Notes: a model not told the origin generated them from the letters alone. A DNA stretch of 64,000 nucleotides from Siphonodentalium dalli (GCA_032622095.1 CP136065.1:243971474-244035473), one strand, 5' to 3'; counted from the first letter of the stretch, positions 50,502-61,772 are shown. Program-made: numbers and translations.

Positions 50502-51142
50502 TATGTATCCTTTCGAGAGCAACACGTCTATTTCTATTACTGGGGCGACCTGTTCAGGAAAGACAACTTGGCTATATCGGTTATTAAAAAATAAAGATAA
50601 AATGTTTATTAAGCCACCGGAACATTTTGTATTGCTATGGAATATACCAGCCTATATACGATGAAATGGCGAGAAAACTACCCTTTGTTAGATTTCATGA
50701 TGGTATTCCTACTGAAAAGGAATTAGGAGATATCTCAGATCCCGTTATATGTAACGTAGTTATACTAGATGATGTAATGGAAGCTGTGACGTCATCAAAA
50801 GAAATGGAGTGTCTGTTCACTAAAGGAATGCATCATCGCAACCTGTCGATTATTTATTTGAATCAAAACCAATTCAACAAGGGTCGCCATGGAAGAACTA
50901 TAAATTTGAACACCCATATAAATGTATTTATGAAAAATCCACGTGATGTAACTCAATTACAATGTTTGGCGCGCCAAGCATTTTTAGGAAAAGGTAAATT
51001 TATTATCGAGGCATATAGAGATGCAACATCAGAGAAATTTGGATATTTGATTTTACATTGTTCACCAGTCGGTATAGATGATTATCGTGTGAGAACGAAA
51101 ATATTTCCCGATGAAGATACTTTTATATATCAGAGCGTATAA
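50502..51142 (+). CDS. Packaging ATPase (FtsK/HerA, A32-like), one frameshift
   Basis: It starts at MYPFESNTSISITGATCSGK with Walker A GATCSGKT. A one-base frame change near 50620 shifts the frame, after which the second part (from about 50624) includes YQPIYDEMARKLPFVRFHDG. Walker B (CNVVILDDVM) and HHRNLSIIYLNQNQFNKGRH follow, then a VRTKIFPDE end. These blocks align with the intact ATPase at 41387-42046. A TATATATATATAG stretch lies just upstream. The frameshift falls between Walker A and B, so this copy should not make active enzyme. Confidence 0.85.
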
Positions 51143-51180
51143 GATAATATATCCCATAAAAGATATATCGAGCCGCAAGT

Positions 51181-51438
51181 ATGGAGGTGAAGAAAATGCA
51201 TCTGTTATCTAATGAAAGATATCAGTTTCTGTTAAAATCATCAGCCAAACCAAAAGAAGATACCACTGAGCGAGTAATTTGTGAGCAGAAACCACGAGAG
51301 AAAAATAAAGCTACTCAAACCGACAATACAGAGACTCAAATTGGTGAAGGTTTCAAGTTACCACCACCCCCTGGAATTCCTGTGAAACGCAAGAGAGACA
51401 GTCCTATGCCGAAGAAACTTAAATGGTTAAAACTATGA
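51181..51438 (+). CDS. Small unknown protein, equivalent of 40861-41067
   Basis: 85 residues: MEVKKMHLLSNERYQFLLKS, then charged linker, then a Pro-rich FKLPPPPGIPVKRKRDSPMP end with a basic cluster that could be a nuclear signal. It is placed between ATPase and integrase. Its 3' end overlaps the integrase start by 4-16 bp, depending on which Met is used. Similarity to the element-1 protein is limited to the N-terminal 15 residues and position. Confidence 0.45.
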   Translation: MEVKKMHLLSNERYQFLLKSSAKPKEDTTERVICEQKPREKNKATQTDNTETQIGEGFKLPPPPGIPVKRKRDSPMPKKLKWLKL

Positions 51439-52548
51439 AGTATGAAGAATACTTAAAGAGTATATATTATGACCCCGCACACGCGGCGGCATACGCAGGT
51501 GTGGACAAGCTATATAGAATCGTTCGCAGAGAAGGTCGTTTCGTGTTGAATAGAAACAAAATACGTGAATGGTTATCTCAGCAAGAAAGTTATTCAGTAC
51601 ACAAAGAAGAGAAAATGAAGTTTAGAAGGAGAAAGATTTTATCTCCATACGTGGATTTTCAATGGGACATAGATACAGCATATATGGACAAATACGCGCG
51701 AGAAAATAATGGCTATTTATATTTCGTTTTAGCGGTAGATATTATGTCTAAGTATGTATGGACAGTTCCACTGCGAACGAAGACTGGTAAGGAAATGGTA
51801 GAGGCCTTCAAAAAGATATTTTCCGGTGGGAGAATCGCTCAGAACATACGCTCGGATCTCGGGACGGAATATGTTAATTCTCAATTCAAGCGATACCTCG
51901 AGTCCAATCACGTTAATTATTTCACTACCAATAACGTAGGTAAAGCTAATCATGCAGAACGATCGATAAAATCCATAAAAATGAGACTTAGTCGGTACAT
52001 GACGCATATCCAAACTCATAAGTGGATAGATGTACTCCCCGCTGTTACCAATAGCTACAACGAAACATACCACCGAACCATTAAAAGGAGACCAGCGAGC
52101 GTGAAGCCTGAAGACTCTGTGGCACTTTGGAAATTAATTTATCATTCCGCTAAAGCGAAAACCGGAATAAAATATATATTTAAAGTAGGTGATCTTGTCA
52201 GGATTTCCTTTCTACGCAGACAGTTTCAAAGGGAATATGACGAGCGTTGGACACGTGAATTATTTGTAATAACGGAACGTTATATGAGACAAGGTATTCC
52301 GCAATATAAATTAAAAGATTATTCTGGTGAAATTATAAAAGGTGCTTTCTATCAAAATCAGTTGAGCAAATCGTACGAATCAGACAATTATCTTGTGGAA
52401 ATGGTTATCAAGTCTCGCAAAAGAAAAGGAAAAAGCTGAATATCTTGTTAGTTGGAAGGGATGGTTGAGTCCTAAATATGACTCATGGATTAAGGAGGGT
52501 GACCTGAAATCTATAAATAATGAATCAACAATAATCAACAAGTCATAA
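51435..52548 (+). CDS. DDE integrase, chromodomain in shifted frame
   Basis: It starts at MKYEEYLKSIYYDPAH. Core motifs: WDIDTAYMD (first Asp), RSDLGTEYVN (second Asp) and NHAERSIKSIK (Glu). An SH3-like YIFKVGDLVRISFLRRQF segment follows. The main frame stops at 52439, within an A-rich tract. In the next frame a chromodomain reads EKAEYLVSWKGWLSPKYDSW and ends at 52548. Element 1 has the equivalent region in one frame, so a single indel in the A-run separated the domain. The catalytic core is intact; target choice may be affected. Confidence 0.88.
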
Positions 52549-52573
52549 TGACTCCACTCTTCGGCATAGTAAG

Positions 52574-52897
52574 ATGGGTGTCGAGAAATATTTGGCATTA
52601 TTTGAAATATTAATCAGAACGTCGGACGCACAACGAAAAGCAATTATAAGGACATTATCTGACAATCAGCTACATGCAATAGTCGAATCTGTATACAATG
52701 TACTCCTCGGTGTATGTCCTATGAATAGAGCGGATAAAAAGAAGTTGTACGAATACAGACGGGTTATTCGACGACTGGTGTCTAAGCGATTAACCCGTAA
52801 CCAACAGCGACGATTATTGACTAAATATCAACATATATTACCGATACTCTTGAAGTCGATATTGCCGAGATTAAGATGCAGTCGGATTACTATATAA
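52574..52897 (+). CDS. Small helical basic protein, equivalent of 41069-41377
   Basis: 107 residues. LALFEILIRTSDAQRKAIIR is followed by LSDNQLHAIVESVYNVLLGV, the basic YEYRRVIRRLVSKRLTRNQQ and a Leu-rich end. The order of hydrophobic helix, short acidic turn and basic tail equals the element-1 protein. It overlaps the minor capsid start by 22 bp. DNA condensation or capsid scaffolding are possible roles, not shown. Confidence 0.55.
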   Translation: MGVEKYLALFEILIRTSDAQRKAIIRTLSDNQLHAIVESVYNVLLGVCPMNRADKKKLYEYRRVIRRLVSKRLTRNQQRRLLTKYQHILPILLKSILPRLRCSRITI

Positions 52898-53316
52898 CGA
52901 TACGAAGCGACCAGAGTCTGAAATATTGGAAAGACAACACACCCTATCACTTCCGTATTAATTTGAACACTCCGCTCAAATTAGATGGATACTGGATGAT
53001 CGCGATCGTGGGTATTGATGCGTCCTCGAAACAAAGCAAAACTAATAAAGGGAAATCACACATTTACGTAATGAGCGATATATGCACAGAGTCGATAGTC
53101 GGCGATGGGTTAGAACCATTGTTGCGAGCTGTGTATCCGTCCAGAAATGGCAAATGGAACCATACTTTTATATTACCTCAATATTTACCAGTCAAAGTGA
53201 AGGAGATTTATGATATAGAACTCTATATACAAGACCACATGAACAACCTAGCTTTATTTCTGACTGAGCCTTCCTCAATCACGTTACACTTGAAGAAATA
53301 TCCATTTTATTTATGA
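52876..53316 (+). CDS. Minor capsid protein (single jelly-roll, penton type)
   Basis: 146 residues. YHFRINLNTPLKLDGYWMIA is followed by HIYVMSDICTESIVGD, PLLRAVYPSRNGKWNHTF and IYDIELYIQDHMNN. The SDIC..S block and LRAVYP region match the protein at 37442-37828. It ends in an ATGA overlap with the next ORF. Intact frame. Confidence 0.72.
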   Translation: MQSDYYITIRSDQSLKYWKDNTPYHFRINLNTPLKLDGYWMIAIVGIDASSKQSKTNKGKSHIYVMSDICTESIVGDGLEPLLRAVYPSRNGKWNHTFILPQYLPVKVKEIYDIELYIQDHMNNLALFLTEPSSITLHLKKYPFYL

Positions 53317-53681
53317 TGGACAACCTCTATGTACCGGATACGCAGAAATGGTTGAGGTTTTACAAGAATATCGCCAGCGGTAAAACCAACACTTATCAAG
53401 ATCACGTCCAACGAGGTGGTGGTTTAGGTGACAGTCAATCAACCTATATGATACCTATCGAATCATATTCTACAGAACACCCTCCGCCTAAAAGTGATAT
53501 CGACGTGACACTGGTATCTCCCTCCCAACAGGACGTGGAACGAGCCAAGAGTCAGCTACAGAGACGCGGTATAAAAACAGGTAATAAACGAACAGTTGTC
53601 AGTAAGCCGCCGAATATTATCAAGAGAAGGAAGCCTGATTCGTTCGATGATGTCGGTGTTAAACAAAGATGCGTACAGTGA
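53313..53681 (+). CDS. Capsid-associated small protein (possible core or pVI-like)
   Basis: 122 residues. It begins MDNLYVPDTQKWLRFYKNIA, has a Gly-rich VQRGGGLGDSQS stretch, a middle acidic part and a basic C-terminus (TVVSKPPNIIKRRKPDSF). Its position between minor and major capsid corresponds to the smaller basic ORF of element 1. The N-terminal amphipathic WLRFYKNIASG resembles a membrane-active helix, which would fit an adenovirus pVI-type role, but this is only analogy. It overlaps the major capsid ORF by 35 bp. Confidence 0.5.
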   Translation: MMDNLYVPDTQKWLRFYKNIASGKTNTYQDHVQRGGGLGDSQSTYMIPIESYSTEHPPPKSDIDVTLVSPSQQDVERAKSQLQRRGIKTGNKRTVVSKPPNIIKRRKPDSFDDVGVKQRCVQ

Positions 53682-54946
53682 GTCACAGCCCAGCTCCCTT
53701 AACCTTTTTGAGTTGCCGCCTCATCAAACGGGAGTTCAAAGTATAACTTTTGAAGAAATTCGTCCTGTGTCACAATTAAGTACCATTTCACCTATCGAGT
53801 TCCATATATCGGGACAGAATGCCATGGATTATCTGGATTTGAAAAGAAGTCGATTACACATAAAAGCTAAAATTACTAAAAAAGACTGATAAAGTCGGGC
53901 CGGTAAATCTTTTTATGTCCTCAATGTTTGAACAAGTAGACGTCTTCATGTCTGGGAGGCTGGTATCATCAAACACCAATAATTACCAATACAAGAGTAT
54001 TATTCAAACGCTGTTGAAATACGGGGCGAGCGAGAAAATCACGCAGCTGAAAAGTCAGCTATTTTACGAAGATAGGAACGGTCATATGGACGACGCGAAC
54101 ACGAAAGGACTGAACATCGGACTCATAGAGCGTTCCAAGAGCATGTCAGAGAGCAAAACTATATACTTATGAGGACCGATACTGCATGATGTATTTTTGC
54201 AAAATCGTTATATACTTAATCAAGTGGACATTGTCGTGAGGCTGTATCGCACCAACCCGTCGTTCTGTCTAATGACAACCAGCGACGATGCAACGTACAA
54301 AGTACACATAGAAGACGCGATCTTAGAAACTTGCAAGGTCAAGGTTTCTCTATCAGTTATTTTGGCACACAACCAAACGCTCGAAAGCATCACAGCGAAA
54401 TATCCATACAACAGCTCCCAAGTCAAGATGTCAATTCAAACCGGTCAGGTTTCATTATCTTTTGAAAATGTATTCCAAGGCTATTCTCCAGCCAGACTAG
54501 TACTAGGTTTCGTTTCGAGTTCTGCAGTGACAGGGACATTTTCGAAGAACCCGTATAATTTTCAAAATTTCGATATTCGTCAAATTAGTTTGACTCGAGA
54601 CGGTATTTCGATCGGAAGATCAGGACCCACCAAGCTTAATTTCACTTCGAGCGAGGGTAAAATGTTTACAAATTCCTACGTAGATATGATGGAATTTAGC
54701 GGAGTATGGCGTCAAGATCGTGATAATGGTATTTCATTGGATGAATATGCCGATGGTAATGCATTATTTTGCTATGACTTGGAACCTAACTTCGGTACTG
54801 CGTCTTTACCACTACTTAAACGCGGTAACATCAGATTGCAGGTAGAATTCGGAAAAGCATTAACGGAAGCTGTGTCCTGTATAATTTACAGCGAAACGCC
54901 AGCATTATTTCAGATAGATCAGCAAAGAAACGTAATCACAGAATGA
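53647..54946 (+). pseudogene. Major capsid protein, broken
   Basis: The ATG at 53647 opens 80 residues (FEEIRPVSQLSTISPIEFHI and NAMDYLDLKRSRLHIKAKI). A frame change near 53880 follows, then a second segment with LFMSSMFEQVDVFMSGRLVS, then an in-frame TGA at 54170-54172. The last 257 codons are open: LQNRYILNQVDIVVRLYR, TFSKNPYNFQNFDIRQISLT, GNALFCYDLEPNFG and ALTEAVSCIIYS. These blocks align one-to-one with the intact gene at 36072-37280. With two breaks this copy cannot encode capsid protein. Confidence 0.88.
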
Positions 54947-55401
54947 ACACCAATCAATTACAGTGTTGTATCAGATCTGACTCGAATCTATCGAAATGTG
55001 TGGAGGGTGTATTTCCAGCTGATCAAATCCCCGCTAAGAGACACAAACGAGGACTTATTGTCAACACTGACCCTGCAGGATACGCAGGTTTTCATTGGCT
55101 AGCGATATATTTGAGTGATGATCGTGTGGAATTTTTCGATAGCTACGGACAAGCTCCGGGGACATACAGTGCAGAGATATACAATTATTTGAATAAACTG
55201 AAATTACCCATCGTGCATAATACAACACGACTTCAAAACTTCAACACGGATGTTTGCGGACAATATTGTATTTTATATTTATTAGCTAAATGTAATGGTG
55301 TTTCTATGAAAAACTTTCAGTCTATATTCGGTGATAATTTATATTCCAATGATATATTCGTCTATACATATATACAACATATATATCCATTTTGTATTTA
55401 A
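54943..55401 (+). CDS. Adenain-like cysteine protease (capsid maturation)
   Basis: 152 residues. Catalytic residues are visible in family order: H51 in GFHWLAIYL, D66 in VEFFDSYGQ, a Gln at 98 and C105 in NTDVCGQYCILYLL. This is the Ulp1/adenain fold (C5/C48 type) used by adenoviruses and Polintons to mature capsid proteins. Its ATG overlaps the major capsid stop (ATGA), and an AATAAA follows immediately after its stop (55402-55407). No equivalent was found in element 1. The frame is intact although the substrate gene is broken. Confidence 0.85.
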   Translation: MNTNQLQCCIRSDSNLSKCVEGVFPADQIPAKRHKRGLIVNTDPAGYAGFHWLAIYLSDDRVEFFDSYGQAPGTYSAEIYNYLNKLKLPIVHNTTRLQNFNTDVCGQYCILYLLAKCNGVSMKNFQSIFGDNLYSNDIFVYTYIQHIYPFCI

Positions 55402-55835
55402 AATAAAATCAGAATTTTCTCAACAACACATTCTTGTCTCAATTCCCAGACAAATTCGAACCAGCACGACTATGATGGGCGCTAATGCATTTTATATCAA
55501 GCAAGATTGGTAGTGTTTAAAGATACGGGCGGCTTATGATGTTTATATTAGGTAAACATAAAGAGCGTTGAGTAAACTTCTGTAACCCGAGTAGTCTCTT
55601 GTTTCTGCAACCACCCCGTGCCATTTAAGCAATATCTATATGTGGACCCCGTACATAACATAATAATGTCCACGATGGCTCTCATACTTTATCTAGACTT
55701 GAGACTAGCTATATATCCAAACTATAACTTTTCTATCTATGAGATCAGTTATAGCTTTAAGATATATAGGTGTATTTCCCACCGTGAATTCTCCTTTTAC
55801 TTTTTTTTCTTCTTTTTTTTTTTTCTTCTTTCTTT
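55402..55835. terminator. Convergent 3' region between protease and PolB
   Basis: AATAAA at 55402-55407 can serve the plus-strand capsid transcript. A pyrimidine-rich tract (55798-55840), A-rich on the minus strand, lies at the PolB 3' end. No gene in between. Confidence 0.45.
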
Positions 55836-58800
55836 CTACTTCGGTGATAAAATAATATCTACAGGCTCTGTCGAAACACCATCATCCATAACTTTCCGCT
55901 TGCAGTAAAAATATGAAAATCCTATTTTTTCTTGAGTATATGTGTATATGGTATTGTTTCTGGCTCTAAAACCTCGATTTGTGGATGATTCCGATAGTCC
56001 CGTCCTGATAACCCTTCGAAATTTACTCATGGGTGCTGTAACTCTTCTTTTCGTTTCCCCTTTGGAACTAAATTTATATTCATTCTTAGTTCTATTTATA
56101 AATTTCTTCTTCTTCTTTAAGCCCATAGCTTTTCTTAGTAAAATATCTCCCACTATTTGCATGCTGGAGGGTTTGATATTTATGGATTTTCTAACAATAT
56201 ACGTCTTACTACACAAGCCTATGATTTCATCTCCTTGAAATTCTAATTTAAAAAGTCCTGGCTTCCTCTTGTCAAATTTCGATTGTTTTTCGCAACAAGT
56301 TCTTGGGAACCAACACATATCCTCTCCAACAATTTGTTTTTCATTATCGTTGCAATGATTTTTTAATCCATTCTCATAAGATTTCACCATTGTTGGTTTG
56401 ATGACGTCACTCAAGCTATTTCCTGTTATAGCTATGTATGCTGAGTCAGTGTCCATTTCACAATATTGAAAATCAGACCTGTCAAGATATTTATCTAAAC
56501 ATTCGTAGTAAAAATTTAACATGTGCAGTTTCGCATATTGTAGAATAAAATAGCCCAATTGGATCGGAAGATCGAGTTTAATACGACGTTTGTTCATTTC
56601 AATTTCGTAAAAAGAGTCTACTTCGTCCAAACACTCCAGTTTACGAAATAATGGCTCGTTTATTTTCAAGCACGTCTCATGTTCACCTTGCATGTACTTG
56701 ATATCCCGGTGCGTCATTTTATTCATAATTAATGATCCATAGCCAGAATTTCCGATTACTTTCATCGTATCTGCAATTATTTGCTTGTTAGGATCTTTAT
56801 CACCAGCTCTCCTAGCGTCACTAACTTCATCCACGAATGATTGAAAACAGTAGTCAGATTGGTATTCAATCACCTGATAGATATTTGTAACTATCATACC
56901 GTGATTCAAATACCACTTTAAAAGCGGTGTGGCTATTAATATTTGTTCCGCTTTCATTCCACCAACTAGAAGACGTCGCGGTTTAGTTGACATCCCTCGT
57001 TCCCTGACATGGTTTTGCATATGTTGGCCGATTGCTTCGAATGGGACTTCTGTCGTGCAAAATTTCGGGGACATTTCTTGGAAATATTCATATTTATCTT
57101 CTGGGACGTGAATATCAATTTCACACATTCCGAACAAAGTCTCACACAACACAGCTCTTAATATTTGCTCTTCGTTCGTCTTCCCTCTGTGCCTGCGGTA
57201 GAATTGAGGTCTCTTTGAGTTGATAAATTCGTATATAGCCGGGTGCTCTATACAGTACTTTTTAAAGTCACATTCCCACATAGTTTCCACTTTATATCCT
57301 CGTTTCTGCAAGTATTCCATCTTTTCAATCGTTCGCTTACACGTAGCATCTCGCCTTTTCAACCATTTCTCATTTTTTATGTCTTTCGTTAGTTCGCAAG
57401 TATGCGCATGCGTGTAGCATCCATTAAATTCGATCACAGTTGGTTGATTTTGATTCGCCACGAAACCATCAACCGGATATTTACCGATCCTAACTTCATA
57501 TCCCTGATTTAACTTATGGTGGATTGAGATTTTGTTAGTTTTTGCTATCCAGTCCATATAATAATAAGCAGACATGTATTTATCACGAACTTCCGGTTTG
57601 AAATCGTTGTTGGATATTCTGCGTATGTACGGACCAGTTGGTAATAGTTTTTCGAAGCAGTGTAGATACAACGCATTCGCATCGAATCCTAGAATAGACT
57701 TGCATAGTTTATCACCTCTAATTCTAGTTTTGTTTGCTTGCTGAAATCTATGATACACGATTGAAGGTCCCCCTATAACGTTTCTCTTCACAGTTTCATA
57801 TAAATCAGTATCATGAAAGCCGAATAGTGCGAAATTTACATTCTTTTCTCTCGCCGCTGAAAACAGAAGCTGTCTCGATATTCCAGGAACTGAAATTGCA
57901 GTCTTTAAAACATCTATGTTCTTTTTTAAGTAGAATGATTGCAGTCGCTCAACAGCAGTCACGAAGGGTTTTACATCTAAATTGTTGTACCACACTAGAT
58001 AGTCCTTGAATAATCTCATATTATTCTCATTCCATACTGTGACGCACTGTTCATATTCTTCCGTAGAAATATTACAATCAGTCATGTGATTATAAAATGA
58101 TTCATGCGGTGGTAATGTGGTGGCAAATAATTTCGACTCATCGTCAAAACATTCGTATGGGAACTTCCCCTTATTTTCAGTCACGTCATACGCCTTCAGA
58201 AATTTTGAATATGATGAACCCTGCGCTAAGAAGTGTGATATATCCATAAATTTTAAATTTTCTGAGGCGATGCATAAGTATGAATTGTTTTTCTTCACAA
58301 CGAAAGGTTCTAATTCAGTGCAGTGTAAATTCAAATGTTTAGCCACATATTTCTTTATCAGATTAAGGTCATAATTACTCGAATTGAATCCGAGTATCGG
58401 TGTTTGTTTTATATCGGAATTAAATTGTCCATATAATCTCGATAGTGGCGTAATTTTATCCTCTTCATCATCATCATCGTCATCATCGTCATCATCAGCT
58501 TCTTCTTCTTCTAGCTTATTTTTGATATCTTCTATCACCGACTCCCATTTAGCTATAGCCAATATTTCCACTGAAACTGCAATTTCACGCATTTTATTTA
58601 TCATTTTTGAAATTAATGTATCCACATCAGACTCGACTATACATATGGCTTCTTCGTGACCGTCCACGTTACTGCAAATTGAAACACTTATCGGTATGTG
58701 TTTCTGGATCCAATTGAGGGAATCTGTCACTCTATCATCAATTCGTTCAATAAGTGCTTCAAAATCGTAGCATATAAACCAGGGAAATGTTCTGTCATTT

Positions 58801-60584
58801 TCGGAAACATAGATTCCATGTTCTTCTAACTTTTGGAATATATTTTGCATAGGTTTGTAAAAACCTCCCGGATATATGTACTTGGTCTTTTCGGAACATA
58901 TTTTTTGATGTTGATGCGCGTTAAACGCCTTGTTAAAATGTCGATCACCGGTTTTACATTGGAATTTGGATGCATATTTCGAAAAATCTCGAATATACAT
59001 CATGTGATTCTGATATATATTCACGTACAACGTAGTGTCATGCAGTCTTCTGGATTTGTATATGGAAACTGCATTTCCATTTTCCCCTAGATCGTACGCT
59101 TCCACGTTTATTTTGAATAAACTCTCCATTTCGGGAATTTCTTCCGCTAACACTCCTTTAAATATTTTTGATGGTTTATGCTTCATCCATTCGGCGTGTA
59201 ATGTTTTGGTCATTACTTCCAGACTTCCAATTTCGCATCCTTTGTGTAATGCCACGCATCTAAAGGCACATAAATTATCTCTGTATTGTTTCCCATTATG
59301 TTCATTCTTAATTAGTAGATATATACTCTCTTTTCTTAAATGGTCAGGAATGTTCGTTATCATACCGATAGGGTACGATGTATCGAAAACATGAATATTC
59401 AAGTTAGTCAACAACACTGGAATCCATTTTGTATCCGGTCTGTTCTTCAAAATTTCTGAAGTTATATCTAGTTGCTCCAATTTAGATTTTATTTTCACTA
59501 AATCACTCCTTCTGGACACGTAAACCGGAAGTTCGAAAACTGCATTGTTGTAATACGGTATGTAATATCTGTAGCGATCATTTTCTCGATTTTTCATAAT
59601 AAATCCAAACATTAAATTGAATTTGAAGGAATGTTGTCTGTCTTCATATATTTCTTCTATCTTTCCAATAATATAATCTATAGTTACTTCGTTCGATATT
59701 GGAAAATTATATGTGGTTTCGATCGGTCCTTTTCTGTGGCCTTCTAAAATGATGCCACTGTTAGCTTCATAAACAGTTTTCAATTTAACGTCTATCGAGG
59801 AGTCCTGATTTATCCAAGGTGCTTCATCATCTCCCCACGGTGTTTTCTGTAAACTTCCACCAGTTTGAAAATGTTCAATTCTTCTATGTAGATATAACTC
59901 ATGCTTGTCAGGGAAAACTCCATTACAGAAGCGACATGAATATTCCTTTGAAACTTCCATCACTTCTTCAACTTGATGTGTTATCATATGTGCTTGCAGA
60001 CCGCGCTTTGTAACGCATTTCTTATTGCACGTTACACAAACATGACCACCTTCTTCGCATGATTATTCGTGTCTACGTCGATTGAAATCATTGTTCAATG
60101 TTTTTGGACAGCTATTACATTTGACTCTTTCGTGTCGTTCTTTCACATGCTGACGTAGCTTATCTTTATCTATTACTTTCTGGTTGCACTCATGACATTG
60201 CAATTCCTCGCACGTCTTCTCATGTTTCTGCATATTGATCTTACTCGCGAATTCTTTAGTGCATTTGTTACAAACAAACACAACGTTTTGATGCACGCTC
60301 TTAATATGCGCATTCAGATTTTTCTTCTCCTTGTAACGCTTCTCACACTGGTGGCAACTGAATAGCTGTTCTCTATCACCAACCTGTAACAAACGTTTCA
60401 TTCTTAATTTATATAAAAAAACACAATTATGGTTGTTTAAAACTCCAAGTCTAAATAGTCACATACTTACGGATAGGTTGCTTCCACATATCAGTCCAAT
60501 TATACCCGTATGTAATTCTTTATGGTTTATTTCATCTTCATTTGATTCGAATACATAATCACATTCATTACATTTATTCGCCAT
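55836..60584 (-). CDS. Protein-primed DNA polymerase B with N-terminal zinc-finger array
   Basis: Exon 1 (60471-60584, MANKCNECDYVF) is joined by an ~87 bp intron to exon 2 at 60383 in phase 0. The N-terminus holds seven C2H2-type fingers, for example CHQCEKRYKEKKNLNAHIK and CVTCNKKCVTKRGLQAHM. An in-frame TAA (60063-60065) lies within finger five. From the Met at 59987 a 1383-residue frame is open. It has D-N-x-C (236-240) and a later His region (328), Exo I CYDFEAL (~408), a poly-Asp run (~498-508), FNSSNYD (~537) and YNNLD (~669). Palm motifs are FDANALYLH (~770), KVIGNSGYG (~1080) and EMDTDSAYIA (~1180). All catalytic acids are present. Without the stop it would be ~1540 residues, long for the family. 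Confidence 0.9.
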
Positions 60585-60664
60585 CTTAAATAGTATAGCC
60601 CTCCGACAGAACTAATGCTGACTATTCACATTCCCGACCTCCCTTGATATAATCGTTGACTCGA

Positions 60665-61081
60665 GCAAATTCTTATATATCTGTCATTCAATTATAGATA
60701 AACCATTCGAAACAGTTTCAATCACCCGATTAATTTTTTGTATACTCTATCCATTGAATAATTAGACCACCCGCTAGATAAATCTATGACCCGATCTCGT
60801 TCGAAACAGTTGCAATGACCCGATTCATTCTTGTATACTCTATCAATTACAACCCATTCAACACACTCATTAAATTCAATGACCCGATTCATTCTTCTAT
60901 CTTTCCCTTTAAATACATTTCAATAGCATCCATTTAAATTCAATTGTTGTCCCTTTAAACCCATTGTCTACCTTTAAATTTAAATACCCCCTTTAACAAC
61001 ACAACAAAGCAACGTGTTATGTAAACATTGGTTGAACGGTTGAACCTCGCTTGGGGGTGACACAGCTTGATATATACTACT
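60665..61081 (-). repeat. Element 2 right TIR
   Basis: Inverted copy of 46970-47385. TGACCCGAT motifs lie near 60722, 60789, 60815 and 60883. It ends CTACT. Confidence 0.92.
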
Positions 61082-61087
61082 AGTAGT
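61082..61087. repeat. Element 2 target-site duplication, right
   Basis: AGTAGT, matching 46964-46969. Confidence 0.8.
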
Positions 61088-61380
61088 TATCCCAATGTTT
61101 ATATAATAAGTTCAACAAATCTTTTCGTTGAACTTATTAATATATTTGACTCAATAATAGGATAAAATTATACATCCTAGAGCCCCCCTCCCAGCAAATA
61201 AATTATGCAGTATTTTGGTTCAGGATATTCGCAACAAAATTACTCCACTAAGCTGTCGTCTATAACTTTCTTCACCATATTCCTGAATTACCTTCAGATA
61301 CGCTTTGTATGCGTAATACGGGTTAGGCGCAACTATTTTATTGCCCTGGAGACTCACATCCACTTAAGATAAAAGATAAG
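61088..61380. other. No gene recognised
   Basis: Pre-insertion flank. An imperfect palindrome at about 61108-61141 (TAAGTTCAACAAAT...TTGAACTTA) is visible. Otherwise no feature. Confidence 0.4.
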
Positions 61381-61381
61381 G

Positions 61382-61560
61382 TTAGGTTATCATTTCTCAA
61401 ACATCCTTTTCATCGAGCTTATCAACAACAGTGGAGTTCAGAAATATTTACAATTTATGAAAGATGTTATCGACAAATGATACCATTATATAAAATTAAA
61501 GACTATCACAAAGAAGTTATAAATGGAACGTTTTATGAAAGATGGGTTTTGCATATATTC
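61382..61560 (+). pseudogene. Integrase C-terminal (SH3-like) remnant
   Basis: One open frame of about 58 codons: VRLSFLKHPFHRAYQQQWSS, then EIFTIYERCYRQ, PLYKIKDYHKEVINGTFYER. It aligns with the segment after the catalytic core in both full-length integrases (VRISHLKDVYEKEF... and GSFYEQELQL in element 1). No core or chromodomain remains nearby on this strand. It belongs to another Polinton copy interrupted before element 2 arrived. Confidence 0.75.
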
Positions 61561-61772
61561 TTTCAATATAGAACCAACTTTTGACCAAACAAATTAAACA
61601 ACTTTATTAAAATCGGCAAATATTCGTATTGACTCATCAGATTTTCCCCAAAGGGAAGAATGCACGAGCGATATCGCTTAATTGTCAAATTCTTATCTTG
61701 TTTAAAAATAACCGAGACAAGTTACAGGTTACTTGATCGCTCTACGGTGACCAAACTCAAGGCAGGGAATTT

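Larger units (their letters stand above)
46970..61081. mobile_element. ELEMENT 2: complete Polinton-type element, 14.1 kb
   Basis: Flanked by 416 bp near-identical TIRs and AGTAGT duplications. Plus-strand genes in order: NADAR, tandem PC4 plus Cys/His protein, acidic protein, ATPase, small unknown, integrase, helical basic protein, minor capsid, small basic protein, major capsid, adenain-like protease. The minus strand carries a zinc-finger-PolB. Few TIR mismatches imply recent insertion, yet at least six gene breaks are present. Confidence 0.93.

Noticed and set aside
52420-52440. Programmed -1 frameshift joining integrase to chromodomain
   Set aside because: The A-rich tract could slip, but element 1 encodes the same region in a single frame and other genes of element 2 also carry indels, so a mutation is simpler.
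54220-54426. Minus-strand ORF within the major capsid region
   Set aside because: Shadow of the capsid coding sequence with no independent support.
55942-59394. Several plus-strand ORFs opposite PolB
   Set aside because: They mirror the minus-strand polymerase codons and have no motifs or promoter context.
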